The notes under the pieces: model-generated
Told to the model about the DNA's origin: nothing
What the model saw: only the letters and a program-made list of their open reading frames with translations
Database searches by the model: none
From: Brachyhypopomus gauderio
Lineage: Eukaryota; Chordata; Actinopteri; Gymnotiformes; Hypopomidae
Length of the DNA: 64,000 bases
Assembly (NCBI RefSeq): GCF_052324685.1
Contig: NC_135222.1
Coordinates: 4,069,749-4,133,748, forward strand
Direction of reading: 5' to 3'
Shown here: one piece after another, positions 36,850-50,426 of the stretch
Layout: each line of letters starts with the position of its first letter
Position numbering within the stretch: the stretch's first letter is position 1
Made by a program: the position numbers and the translations under genes

Positions 36850-36955
36850 TTAGAATTCATTAGCAATCAAAGAGCCTCCAGAGAGTTCTGGCTCTTAATT
36901 ACCCACTCATTTGCATTTTTGCATATTAATGACTGCAGAGTTTTGATGGGGCTTT
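36850..36955. promoter_or_regulatory. candidate non-coding regulatory element B (octamer + TAAT)
   Basis: Contains GGCTCTTAATTAC, octamer ATTTGCAT at 36909-36916 and GCATATTAATGAC, in the same order and spacing as element A at 24.4 kb. It is non-repetitive and embedded between simple repeats. The function is inferred. Confidence 0.4.
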
Positions 36956-37303
36956 TTGCCGCAGTGGTTTAAAGGCACCTCGATTGAGGACTCTGGGGAA
37001 TGACAGAAGCCCTGAGGCCACGTTTCAAGCCTGTGGTCCCCCCCCCCCCCCCCAGCAGCAGCGTGTGGGTGGAATGGGGTTAGATGCACTCGTGGCACAC
37101 GGGGTCATGGGGTTAAGGGGCAAGGTGCCTAATCAGCATATGAAAGAAAGAATTGTTTTGAGCATTGCCAAATTATTGTCATATGGAATAGTTAGCACAC
37201 ACTCTGGCTCAAATAGACTGAAAAAGTGCTTCTGTTGTCAGAATTGTCTAAATGACCACTTTATTTTTTAGCACTCATTTTAGTTTACAGTCAGTGTGGC
37301 TAA

Positions 37304-37307
<4 letters not shown>

Positions 37308-37369
<62 letters not shown>

Positions 37370-37403
37370 TACATAGATAGATAGATAGAAGGATAGATAG
37401 ATA
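37308..37403. repeat. (TA)n followed by (GATA)n
   Basis: About 30 TA units run into about nine GATA/GATG-type tetranucleotides. Confidence 0.95.
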
Positions 37404-37501
37404 CACAATTTTCTTTTCTTTAAAAAAATATCCTGTTCATTGTTGTGAAGGCGACAGGATTCTTTACAGCTTGTCATTGCATGAAATCTTTTTATACTCT
37501 G

Positions 37502-37545
<44 letters not shown>

Positions 37546-39629
37546 GCGCGCGCACGCCTAAACAGAGAAACTGGGGTGGGCCTTATGTCCCTGGAATCTC
37601 CATGGACGCCTTCATGGGTATAACCCTTGTGATACCGTGCTTTCAACTCAGACTGTTTGTGGAAAAAAACACCCCTGTTGAGAACAATGAAACCCCACAG
37701 CTTGGTCTGTTCTACTTAATTATTAATTTCCACTGAATTCCATGTTTCACAGTGTCTACTCCTCATTATACATAACCAGGGGAAACTATAGATTTAAGTT
37801 TTGACCTCGAATATTTCAGCATTGTATAACGATGTGTTTAAATAACCGACTGTGCTAAAATGTGGCAAAAGCGAACATTGTTGTCTGGCGCGTGGAACTT
37901 TGTTCCCGCTGAGGCTGGTAGGCGGAGTGGTATGTTTTGCTAGGGAAGAGAAGACAATTTCATTAGAAATGCCAACCCCAAGAGACATCAACGTCTGTCA
38001 AGACGAGGCTCAGTCGGCTGTTGTTGTTAAGTTGTCACTTTGGAGTCCACTCGAGGTCTATATACACCTACAGTATTACTCAGTGACATGGAATTAACTA
38101 GAACAAAACGTTTGCGATTTACGTGTGATTTTTCACACAATATAGACGGCCTAAGTTGGGTTTACAGTTTAATGTAGATAACGTCTTAGTCTTCCGCGAG
38201 ATGTTGGATTGTCCTTAACTTGAAGGTTTGTGCCATCTCCTGGCAAACGAGAGAACTGCAACCAACCGTGTGCTCGAATTCAAGAAAAATCAGCTCCATT
38301 CTCAGGAAAGTATAAGGGATGGTCGAAGTAACCACGCTCATTGTAGATTTAGCTTAGCTAGTTTTAGTTTGACTTTAACTCTGCCCAGTATACCTACATG
38401 GTCATTAGGTTTTCATCTATTAGTAATAACGTTGGGATGTGGATGTAATGTAAAAAAGAGAGAGAAGTCATAAACATTCTGCTTTTTAATAGAAAGATCT
38501 TATTTCTTAAACCAGGACACCAGACATTTTTGGATATATTTTGTAAAAATAAACAAACAAAAATAAAAACAAAACCAATAGCATAAAATGGAAAAAAAAT
38601 GGAATTATGATTCATTGTACATTTAGTGGTCTCATATACAATACAAATTCTTTTCGTCGCCAAAAGTGCAAATTCTCCCAAACTTGCCTATCCCTCCTTC
38701 AACAGACACCGAGGGACAGTGGAAAGAAATAGGACTCGCTTGAAGCTAAAAGAGGACAGGACTCCTACCGTCCAAGCCTGAGCGACTCGGCAATACTCTG
38801 CCGCCCCATGGTCTGCCTAACTGAAGTGTTCAAATGTGCCCTAATGCTCATAGCAAACCAAAACAGACTGCTGCTTAATTACTGTTTTTCTCCTGTTCTT
38901 TATATCTTTTCCGCCTCTGCACTTATGTTATATTCTCTATATATAATCTCCATGAAGATTTGACAAAAATAAAGAATGTTGCATATATTCCTGCATATAT
39001 TCTATTAGTCCATCTAACAGCTGAAATTTCATAAGTGACTGAAAACTACTATAGTGTGCTTGTACAAACTAGCATTACAGTGGGAAAAACAAAGAGGTCG
39101 TATGTGGCCTCTATGTGTGAAAGATTAAGTTTTCCCAAACCTGACTGACACTACATTAGAGATGTGTGCACAGTTTTTGCTACATTGGAGGGGTTGAAGA
39201 GACCGATAGCATTCTGAATGTATCCTGCAGTGTTATACATTGTAAATAGACATTCTAGGAAGTGCTTTAAATGTTTTTAGAGTTTTTTCCCCCCAAAAGT
39301 CAAGGGAGAAAGTGTGTATGATTCGGATCACTGTTGTCATCGCTGTTTCCTAGCCTTGCTGGGTATTTCTTTGTTTGTTTGGTATTTTTTAGTGGGGCGG
39401 CAGTTCAAATGGACTTCAACCCAAATATTACATGTTCAAGTTTTTTCTTTCTATGTAGTTTTTGCATTTAAATAAATCATCATATCCACAATGAGATAAC
39501 AAAACAAAACATATCAACACAGAGAAGAGAAAAAAAACAAACAAACAAAAAACAAAACAGCAACAACATTAACAGTAATAACCGATGGAGTAAGCGTGTG
39601 ATATTCTGGATGGCCATTCGCAAAGTGCT

Positions 39630-39639
39630 TTTATTTATT
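39630..39639 (-). terminator. candidate distal poly(A) signal of zbtb7a
   Basis: Minus-strand AATAAATAAA, two overlapping canonical hexamers, the same arrangement as at the tcf3 end. Confidence 0.4.
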
Positions 39640-40306
39640 ACAATCACCAAACTGCAAACAGCATGGTGGCTTTGAGAAGCCCAGCTCACTCCCTACCTGC
39701 TAACCTCAGAACAAGGAGCGCTGGGAAGGGAGGAGAGAGAAACCCACAGATGAAGACCTCCGACCCTCTTCCTTTCCCTCCAGCAATATTCAACCCCCTC
39801 TGCTACCAGCAATCCATGAGTGGGAATTTTTCGAAGTTACGGAATGCATTCCGGATTTGTGGGTGGCTTCGAACCTGAAGTCTCTCTCCGACACAGTCTC
39901 TACCGCTGACATTCTGTGGCTTAGTGTGTGGAAGGCGGCCAGCACAGATAGGCTATAAGCCCAGAGAAGAAAACACAATACCCCTGCAGTTCCAGAACCA
40001 CCATCCAATAAGCCAACAGTGACAGACTCCTTTGGGCACTCGTTTGCATCAGCACACATAAACATACGTATCATAGACAAAGTAATGAGGGGACTATGGA
40101 CACCTAGGTCCTATAACACGTAGGTCCTATCTTCACATGGACAGATAGTGTACAATAAAGCTTTGATTAGACGGAAGGCAAAAAACCGGGCTGGTACCAA
40201 ACCGATGGACTGCAGTGTTGTTCAACCTGAGAAGCAATTGACTTAAAAGGATAGATGATTACCCATAATACCCAGAATAGTGACTTGTGTTTTACACCAC
40301 CCCACC

Positions 40307-40308
<2 letters not shown>

Positions 40309-40362
<54 letters not shown>
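40309..40362. repeat. (CA)n microsatellite
   Basis: About 27 CA units. Confidence 0.96.
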
Positions 40363-40367
<5 letters not shown>

Positions 40368-41277
40368 GCACCAAAAATTCACTTCCAGCATCATGTCCAA
40401 GGCCCGTCGCACGACACCCACAGGCCATCGTAGGCTTAGGTAGCTGCCTTTCCTTCCGTCCTGCATGCAACGATTCGGACACGCCCTGACGGACCTCTCC
40501 CACCCCCACCAGGCCCTGAAGGGCGCAGCCTGCTAAAAGGGCCACCTACCCTCCCCATCCAGTGCACACCACTGGTTCCTCCCAGCCCACAGAAGGCTCC
40601 TCGTGCAACCGGGCCGACCGGCGGCAGGCGGCGGTCTCCCTGCGGCTCTGCGGGTCCAGCTGTGCCCTCTACTCACTCTGGCATACGGCAGCGCTCGGGG
40701 CTCTGGGCTGCAGCCCGGCCCAAACGTCCGACCCCCCCACACTCACACCGCCACCACCCTCGCCATCTCCATTCTCATGATTATTAACAGCAATGCTTTT
40801 GACTCATTTTTTAAATAATGCTTTTTGACATCCCATCCAATAAATAAAACAAAGACAACATTTGGATATAACGACATATTTTAAGGGTTCGTGAGACACC
40901 TTCTCAGTGTAGCATCTTCCTAAGGAGTCCTAGCAGAGGCCTGAGGCTGGAGCTTTTCACTGCTGTGGACTTTGCAAAGAAGCCTACCTCAGCAAAGCTT
41001 CATACCTAAATCTTCACGGATTTTAACCAATCCGATTTGCTGTGGTTGATTGCAAGGGAAATGCCTCAGCCCCATACAGTACTTCTGTGCATTTCCTACA
41101 ACAGATCGTGACTCTAATTAGACTGGTGAGAGACTCAGTGGGGACCATCACTAGCAATTGAACTGGGAATGAAAATGAAAACTTCTTTCTGAAGAAAAAC
41201 CCTCCTGATATGCTCCTGTGTTAAGGCACATTCTCCCCCAGGTCTCTCTGTTCAGTGAGCTTCAAGCCCTCAGCTCC

Positions 41278-41378
41278 AGCACCCCCGCCCAGGGCCCCCA
41301 GGCCCCAGCACCTCCACCCAGGGGCCCCAGGCCCCAGCACCTCCACCCAGGGGCCCCAGCACCTCCACCCAGACTCCT
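41278..41378. repeat. GC-rich minisatellite, unit about 29 bp
   Basis: About three units of CAGCACCTCCACCCAGGGGC followed by CCCAGGCCC, with the last unit truncated. Confidence 0.85.
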
Positions 41379-42656
41379 CATGGATCCACAAAGCTTAAGT
41401 GCCAAGGCAAGACCTGTGAGTTGCTGTGAACCTGCAGAAACGTCCTATTAGTCTGCCTGACAGATATGAGACATCAGGCCTGTAGGGCTGGGGCTGAAGG
41501 GGGTCGGTACCCGATGCTGCCCGTCTTACGCAGCCTGTGTTGGGGACGTGCAGTCTTTTCTAACCACACAGAATCTGTGTATTGGATCTTTTTTTTTCTT
41601 TCATTTTTTTCTTTTTTTAAACAAGTTGTATTATTCAATGTTCAATAATATTGGCATTACAGGAGGACTGTGACATCTGAAACCAAAGACAGAATTAGGC
41701 AAACGAAGAGAGAAAGCTTATTCAGCTTAAAACGTAAATGAGTAAAATTAATTCAAGTAATCCAGGCCTTTATCTACTTTGGTGTAAAAGCGATTAATAA
41801 ACATACAGTAGAAAAGGTGAAGGAGCGATGGCTTAAGTTCAGCTGTGTGTTCACGCAAACTCAAAGGCCTTGCCGAGCTTTCCAGCCCTTGTCCTCTGAG
41901 GACAAGGGCGTGACTTTTAGTGCAAAACTCCTACTGTCTCAGCTAAAGCACCGCGTCCAGTGCTATCAGGGTTTACCCCTCCCCCGCCCGCTCAACCCCG
42001 CCCCCAGCACACACATGCACCACCCCCCCGTCCCGGCTACTTAAACCCCTAACCCACCTCCACCATGTAAGTTCAGACCCCCCCCCCCCCAACCCCCCCT
42101 TCACACACACTTCAACTTATACAAGAACCATTAACTTACAAAGAGAATGTAGCAACACAATATACAAGGTTAAAGAAAAGAATTGTCAACTTAACACATG
42201 GTCTATAGATCGCAGGAAAAAAAAAGAGTCAGCGATAGAGAGAAAAAGAACTCAAGAAAAAGGAGTCATTTCTTACCCCGAAGTATCCACTCCTACTTTT
42301 GCTTATGTAATTTGGGGGGAATGATACGGGCTTGCATTGCACGCAACTTCAGAGCTACTGTGTGCGTAAAACCTGCAAGCTGACTTAGAGAATAGAGTCT
42401 GAGACTGGTTTAAAGTTGGCCATCAGCGAAAACAAACCGTAATCTGTAAAGATATGTTCCCAATAATGATTAAAGGCGGAGCTCACAATGTGCAAAGTGG
42501 CGACACCCCTTGAAATAGCAACATCACCCTAACAAACTATTCTCTTTCACCACACAGGCTACAGAGGAGGTCGTTAACAAAACAACCCTCCACCTGGACC
42601 ACAACAGGTATTCTGTGCTCTGTTAGGGCAACAAGCAAGACCCCTGCACGCACACG

Positions 42657-42696
<40 letters not shown>

Positions 42697-45380
42697 CAAT
42701 CCCTCTGCCACCCCCTCTGCCCTGCCACGGCTCTGAATTAAGACAGAAATAAAAGATTGTTACATCAAATTAAAATTTCAAGTGCAAACAGATATAAGGG
42801 GAATATTTTTTCTTTAAGGGGAATTTCTTACAGTTTGCCTTTTTTCCCATCAAGGCCACAACACCATTTGGAAAACTGGACACCCAGAAGAACCCTGCAA
42901 CTCTGTGACTGTACATATATTGTTTTGGCAGCCAGTCAAAAACGAAAAAAAAAAAACCCAAAACAGAACTATTAAAGGAATGACCTGTCACCGTATGGAT
43001 GGGCCTCGTGTTTTAGCACATACTCGCTTTTGTTTCAAAGTACCCGTTTCACTTGACAAAAAGTGCCCTTCTCAGTAACAAAGTGCAATCAAAACCTGCC
43101 GTTGTCCCGTTAAGGTGCAAAGGACTTTAACGCTGGGCACAAACGCTGTTTTGGGGGGGTGGTATGATGTTTGCATTACAAACTCTACGTCTCATTTACC
43201 CAATAAAACAAAAAAAAAAAAACGCGTCAGGCTGCTGGTGCCGGCAAGATCTCCCTGCACCTTCTCCAAAGGAGGCCACATGTTCCCTCTCTCAGGATTT
43301 AGGCACAGCTGTCGCGTTTCTGGAGAATCCATCAAAGTGTCTGGAAGACTAGGACCTAGTTCCTTCAGCTCCCTTCACTAAATGGGCCCTTTTAACAAAC
43401 CAACAGCCAAGGAAGAGAGAGAGAGAAAAAAAACAACACGGAGGCCAAAACTCTGTAGCCGCCATGCCAGGTTTTTTCAGGGGAGCGTGTTTGGACGTGT
43501 CCACAAGCCTGACACGACAGCTCTGGGGGGAGTGAGTCACGCACAGAGGATGTGGCCAAGGGACAGTGTGGCACACCACCCACCAGCCCTCCACCCACCC
43601 CCACCAGACCCCACCCCACCCCCTCACAGTCTACTGGGGACCTCCAAGCAATAGGGGGAAAAAAAAGTGCACATACATTTCGCGCCACGTTGAATTGAAA
43701 GTTGGGTGTTTTGTTTGGGGGGGGGGGGGGGGTGTTTTGTTTTGGGGAACCGAACATTTTGGAATCACCCCCCCTTTACCTGAGCACCTTGCTTATCTCC
43801 TGGCTTCAACTGTGTGCTAATGCAGCCTGCCCTCATGGCACAGGTCAGGTAAGCACTTTAACCTGCCCCTCCCATTCTTTAAATACAACACTCACTTTCT
43901 TTCTTCCAGATATCTTTAGTAAAGCTGTGCAAATGCGTAAAAAGGTGCTCGTCTGCGTCTCCCCGTCTGTCTCGCGCCTTTCCCTGCATGTAAAGAGAAA
44001 ACATTCTTGGCCTTAGTGTACCAGCTGTTTGGGAAACAGTGGTCCTCTCTCTCTTTCTCTCACGCGCTCCACACGGGCAAACTCACCGCACAAACACACA
44101 ACGTCAAGCATGGGAGTTCATACTACGGGCGGGAACTTGTGGGTTCCGTCAAGTGTTGAGTTCAGGACAAAATGGGCTTTTCAATTTAAATGCTCGCAAA
44201 CATTCAGACAGCATTTCCCCTTTATAGGCCACACTCAAGAGGAAACTCCAGAGTGAAGCTTAAAGAACATAGAACCTTATCAATCTGTATTATATCTCTT
44301 ATAAAGGGACCAATATCATTATCACCTAATATATACACACATGTATACAATGTAAAGTGTCAAGTACCCAGAACTCAAAGGAAAACATCAACACGGCCAA
44401 AACATTAAGACTCAAAGAAAAGAGGAAAAGCAGGCTTGCGAGAGGTAAAGATTCAGCGCGGTTGCTGTGGCAACCCAACGCCGGAAGTGCTTTGGCCCCT
44501 CCCCATTGCTCCCACAGCCCAAAACGAACGAGCCCCCCAGAACGGATTCGACTCAAAATGTCGACCTCTGAAAGACAGAACCAGAGGTCGCTAGTTTTTA
44601 CAGAGAGATAAAGTAACACTTTAAAATCAAACCCCTGTCTGATTCTTTCTGGTACATTTAGAAAGAAGGTGTTGCATCAGAATTGCATAATATTGCCATA
44701 TTGATCTGAGACAATATAATGTTTTTCTTTATGGTATAAGTAAATATTTTTTTTTTACTGCATTAGAAAAAGAGATTAACTTGTTGCTTCTTCCGTGTCT
44801 CGCGTCGTGCTCCGTCCACCTGTACTAACAGCAGCACTCGGCCAGGTGTTTGACACCCCACTTTGTGTTAAGACAAGGCCCTGTGGACGCAACCTGGAGA
44901 TGAGGAACCAGTGTCAACTGCATAGTAGCTCCGCCGGCTCATATGCGTACGTTTAAGCCGTAATGTCGAAGTCAATAAAATAAAAAAAAACCCGCAAAAC
45001 AAACAAACAAACAAAAAAACATCCGAAACTAAGGGAAATAAAACGACGACCCAGAAAGATGGAGCCAGTGCAGGTGTGATCTGAAGTGCTTTTCACTCGT
45101 CCACCAAGACGTAACGTCAGGCTTTAGGTCTCTAAGCTGAACAGTAAAGAAACTATTTTTCTTTTTTTTAAAAAGAGGAAAAACGAGAAACGGAAAGTAA
45201 GAGATAAAATTTTTGTGACACCCTGATTTGGTTTTTTAAAGAGGATCATGTAGTTGTTTTTTTTTTCTTTTTCTTTCTCTCGTTCGGTTCATTTTTCACG
45301 TTTTTCGTTTGTTTTTGTTTGTGTGTTTTTCTTCCCCCACCGTGCAGCGGGCCCCGCCCCCCCTGCTTCCTGCCCGGCTT

Positions 45381-46919
45381 TCAAGGCGTGGCCGAGTCCC
45401 TCTGTCTCACGCCTCCGTCCGCCCGGCCGTCCACGTCGGGGCTGCGCGCCGGGCTGCCGGTTCCGTCGTCCGCCACCGGCCCCACGCCGTCGTCGTCGTC
45501 GACGCGCCTCCGGCCCCGCCCGGAACGTGGCCCCGCCCCCGGCCCGGCCGGTTCCATGGGCGGCTCCGGCAGGTCGGGCTCGCGTACGCGAGGCTTGCGG
45601 CCGCGGCGGGACGGGATGCCGTTACAGCCGTCCTTCTTCAGGTGGCGGTGCAGGTGGTCCGAGCGCACGAAGGTCTTGAAGCAGCTGGAGCACTGGTAGG
45701 GCCGCAGACCCGTGTGCACACGCATGTGATTCTTCAGGTCGTAGTTGTGGGCGAAGGCGGCCCCGCACTGCGTGCACAGGTACGGCTTCTCTCCTGTATG
45801 CTTCCGCATGTGAACCTTCAGCTTGTCCTGCCTGCAGAGGGGCAACGAAAACAAAAGCAATTCAGACACGAAAGCACTCGCAGATGCGCCAAGACCGACC
45901 CATAGCAAAGACAATGAAGATATGAATGTGTAATTTCTTACAACAGGTACAGAAATGTATTCTCATCTCTCCAGTAATGCACAATAATAATTTCACTATT
46001 TGATCATAGAAATTGAATCTACCTGGGGGAAAGGGGGGGGGGGGGGGTTTGAATGGGATATCACAGAATGGGAATTATAGTGTATAGGCAGAAATTGGGC
46101 AAATCACACACTCACACACATGTGCGTGCACACACTGATACACTATTAATGATCCCTGGGTTAGACATACAAGCAAATATGATGTCACGTTTTAATCAAA
46201 CAACCTGAAGGGCTTTAACTATTCTTCAGAAGGATCCGCCTTCCTCTCACTGAATGGTGTAGTTCTGACTATCCTGCACCGTGTGTTTGCTCCCAGAAGA
46301 GACCGGGTCATATGGGGACGAGGGCCATAAAGCCTGAACCTTTATCTCTGTCATTTCTCCGCAGGGCAATGAAGATCTGGAGGGCTCAATGTTCACCAGT
46401 GAACTCCAGCAGGCCCGGAGGCTCCCACCAGAGTCGGACAAGGGGCAATATTTTATCATAGCAGAGCACTCTGACTTACTCCATCAACAGGAGAGGGGGA
46501 CAAACGGCTTCTCCGCCCGCGTGCGTGCGATCTTTACGGTGCAGGCCAGCTCGAGGTCGCCTCGCCAAATAACGCAACGTCGAAAGAACCAGGGCTACGA
46601 AACCGGGTAACACTAACACTGTGCAGTCAGTCATCGAGGAGAGTGATCCATTCAGATGCTTTGTGGAATTTCAGTGTTTAGCCTTCTAACACTCATCTGA
46701 TACACAGTCAAGACATTACAAGTACTGCTGGAAAAATCTATTAAAGTAAATACTGAATTATGCAAAAACACACACCCAATAGTTGTGATTACTCAAGCCC
46801 ATAAATCTAGAAGAAATGGTCAATACAGCTAAAAGATTTCTAAACAACATTTAAATATAGAAGCACTGAAGTGTGAAGGGAGGGCATTCTGTGTTTAGCA
46901 GGGAGCAATAAGGGAGCAA

Positions 46920-46961
<42 letters not shown>

Positions 46962-49900
46962 GCAGGACCTCTCCATGTATTTCTCTCCCCTGACTCCCTC
47001 CCCCACAGCCTGTGACCAGGGCAGAGTACAGCTAAATAAACTACTGTGGCTAGCCAGCCCGGAACTGTAGAAGCTTACTGTACAAACACAGACACACACA
47101 CACATACACACGCATGCCATCTTACAAACACACTTACCTATATAAACACACTGACACACACGCATAACCACACCTTCAAACATATATACACACACATATG
47201 CGCGGGCACACGCAAGCGTGTGAACACACAGACACACACACAACGCAACACCTTATGCACAGAAACCCACGAAGCGCATGTGTTTAGTCCTGCCTTCGCG
47301 AGTGTATTCTCACCTTTGACATGTCACACATGTGCGAACACACTGTATATGTGTGAGATTCTGAAGCTGGGAACTGGCTGTAACCTATATACACAGACAC
47401 GCAAACACACCCAGTCCCTATGGGCCAGTGTAATAAAGTGGTGCACTGACAGAATTAAATTATTTAAAGGACAGGATTGATTTATTACAGTGTGAGGAAG
47501 ATGCACTCTTAACCCTGATCAAACAGGATTAAGATTACAATGTCCCCTTCCCACCGTCTGCTGCATTTAGAGCCACCCGCCACAAAATAGGCTCCTGGAT
47601 ATTTTCAGTCCAGCATCTATTTCCAATGCAAGTCCCCTGATTAATTCATCAAGGGGATGGTTTCATGGAAGAAGTGATGCGCTTAAAGCCGTCCCAGCAC
47701 CTCAGTTGTCATCAGCAGGCCTTCTGAAAGAGGGCCATTCGTGTAGCTGTGTGTGTGCACCCGGGGGCCTATAATCGACGTAACACCCAGGCTCACAAGT
47801 TCAAATAACTCACTGGCATAGATAGGGCACCAATCCGCAATCCCTTTTAATATCGCTATGGAGCGGTTTATAGCAGGCCTCATCTCTGATAAGTGGCAAC
47901 CGAGCCGTGCCACCACAGCCCGTTTTATTGGAACCCCCCTCGTTAAAATTCCAGGACTTTGTCATGCAGGCTGCCTGTCACTATAAAATGTTGTTTTATA
48001 GCTGCTAGCAGCCTCCCCGGCACACACAGTACCTGCCCTGTTTCACCGTTCCTTAGCATTTTGGGTTTGACTTAGCAAAAAACGCTACTGCTGACAGGCT
48101 ACACGGTTGCTAAATTTACAGCAGGCCTGCATATTGTAAACATGCCTGTCGATCCTGCCAAGGTAGTTGTGCCAGCCTACACCCCCAACCCCCTCAAACA
48201 CAAGCTTCAACCTTTTTTTTAACACTTGCCTCCCAATCCAGTGGCAGCTTCTCCCCAGTGTAATAGCATTGTCGGGCAGCTCATTGTATTCAAAAAAAAG
48301 GCTGAAAAAGGCTGAATCCCTGGCTCCGAGGTTAGCCAGAACTCTCTTTCCCTCTTGATGACAAAACAGCCCATTATGTCCTTGTTGGGGCCCAGGGCAG
48401 CACATGGCACAGCTGTGACTCAAACCTGTTAAGGCGGTATGCAATTTTGCTCTGCTTAGCAAGAGCGGACCCTCAAGTTAAAAAAGACAAGTAGGAAAAA
48501 CAAAAATAACCGAAAGGGAGGTATGAGCACGGTGGAATATTACCTAACCTTAGCAGAAAAGAGTTCTTTACAACGTGAAAGGCTTTTTCGTTCTCCTTAA
48601 AAGAGGCGTGCTCCTGGCTCACCTGGTGAAGCGCACTTTACAGATGGCGCACTCGTAGGGCTTTTCTCCCGTGTGCGTGCGAATGTGACGGGGGAGCTTG
48701 CCGGCCCCCTGGATGACCTTGGAGCAGATGGGGCACTTCTGGAAGGCCTTGGAGCGCATCTTCCTCTCACCGCCGCCGGCCCCGCCCCCTCCGCCTTGGT
48801 GGGCCCCGCCCCCGCCGCCCCGCACCGGCCAGAGGGGCAGCAGTCCCTGCGTCATGGCCGCACTGGCCGCCTCCTCGTGCTGGGCGCTGTTAAAGTACTT
48901 CAAGTAAAACTCCACGTCGGGCTCCTCTACATCCGGGCCCTCGTCCTCCGTCCCGGGCGGCTTCTGCTTCTCTATGGAGTCCATCATCTGCTGCAGCAGG
49001 GCGCTGGCAGGCCCGCGCTCTGGCTCCGCCTCCCGCTCCGCCTCCCGCTCCGCCTCTCGGTCTGGCTGGTGGAGGTAGAAGTGTCCGTTCTCCGCTGGGG
49101 TATAAAATCGCGAGAGGACCTCGGCGCCGTTGCCCCGCGCCCAGGCCAGCGCCTCCTCGGCGACGTTGACGCCCGGCGGCCCGTCCCGTCGGATCTTCTC
49201 CTCGTCGGGGTCGTCGTCGTCGTCGTCGGGCTCAGGCGGCAGCGGCTGGGTCAGGACGTGGGCCAGCGGGGAGAAGTAGGCGGCCGGGCCGGGGGCGGTG
49301 CCGTTGCTGTCGGCGCCGTTGCGCTGGCTAAAGTGCAGGTTTGCAGGCGGGTCCCTGAGCTCTGGTGTGCTGCAGCTGCTGCTCCAGTGCGCCCCCCGCT
49401 GGAAGAACTCCAAGTACTCGCGGGCGCGTAGCCGGCGGGCGCGCTCCCCTCCGCTCTTCCTCTGTGCCTCGTCCTCCTCCACCTCCTCCTCGGCCTTCTC
49501 ACCGCCCGCCTTCGGCAGCAAACACAACCACGATGTTTCTCTCAACACAACGTGTCACTCAACACAGGACTCACTAAACACAGCATTTCACTCAACACAC
49601 AATTCACTCCACACAGCGTTTCATTTGACCTTAAGCTACTTAAACTGTCACCAAACAAACTCTTTAAAGAAGCACGCACAATCAGTGCTTAAATTTCTCC
49701 CCTTTTTCTGCTAATATATGCGCTTTGCTTTTATATTTTACATTTTACTGCCTGAAACAGGAAAACACAGGAAGACTGTCTGATGTCAACGATCCTCTAA
49801 AGGTACGTCAGTACGTCCGAACTCTCCGAAGTCTTGTACAACATACCCATCATACTAATCAGTTTCTAGATTTTTATTGAACAAATTACCAGACTTACTG

Positions 49901-50426
49901 AACAATTTATCTTAAGATAATAAGTAAATAGTAGCTTAGTTTTTGATGGGGGGGGGGGTTGACTCACCGGCGGGGAGAGCACTTTGGTGTCCAGCAGCTC
50001 CGTACAGACGTCCTGGACGGGCGAGATCTCCAGCAGGCGTGCGGCACTGAGAATGTCGCCCACGCTGCTGCGGCTGACCGTCAGCGTGGCCGTGTAGGCG
50101 AAGTCTAGCAGCGCGGCCAGCGCCTCCGCCCGCACGAAGTCCAGCGCGTACACGCTCTGGCGGTCGGCGGCCAGGCCCGAGGTGAACAGCTTGTGGAAGT
50201 AGGTGCTGCAGGACGCCAGCACCGAGCGGTGGGCGGGGAACTCGCGGTCCTGGGCCACTAAGAGCACGTCACACAGCAGACCGCTCAGCCGCTGCCTGTT
50301 CAGGCCCTCCAGCAGGTCGGCGCTGTGCTCGGGGAAAGGGATGCCCACGGGACCCTCCTCCACCTCGCCCGCCGATCCCCCCGCCCGCCCCAACCGACCA
50401 CCCCGCCCACCGGCGCCCGACGACAT
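45381..50426 (-). CDS. zbtb7a: zinc finger and BTB domain-containing protein 7A (LRF/Pokemon)
   Basis: POK-family transcriptional repressor acting in the nucleus. Coding exons (minus): 49968-50426, 48623-49509, 45381-45831, giving 598 aa with phases that close. The start is the ATG at 50426 ([10 protein letters not shown]); the frame upstream opens only with GTG, and an acceptor lies at 50500. The BTB domain is about residues 27-143 ([42 protein letters not shown]). A conserved AREYLEFFQ follows in exon 2. [14 protein letters not shown] and the YLKYF motif precede four zinc fingers: C412-H432, C440-H460, C468-H488 and C496-C518, the last of C2HC type (HRHLKKDGC) as in mammalian ZBTB7A. Intron 2 splits finger 2 after [12 protein letters not shown] is the basic NLS-like tail. 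[20 protein letters not shown] separates it from ZBTB7C, and map2k2 as neighbour supports 7A. Runs of Asp (DDDDDD) and repeated REAE are unlike the human protein. Confidence 0.95.
45832..48622 (-). other. zbtb7a intron within zinc finger 2
   Basis: The 2.8-kb intron contains poly-G at 46037-46047, (GT)n at 46922-46960, CA-rich sequence near 47.1-47.25 kb and, at 47500-47960, a non-repetitive block with TTAATTCATC and CTGATAAG (GATA-type) motifs that could be an enhancer. No exon is seen. Confidence 0.6.

Larger units (their letters stand above)
39610..45380 (-). other. zbtb7a: probable zbtb7a 3' UTR
   Basis: No coding exon was recognised between the zbtb7a stop (45381) and the doubled signal AATAAATAAA at 39630-39639 on the minus strand. 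If that signal is used the 3' UTR is about 5.75 kb; nearer cleavage sites may exist. It contains (CA)n at 40309-40362 and 42648-42694, a GC-rich minisatellite near 41.3 kb and poly-G at 43718-43731. Confidence 0.4.
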
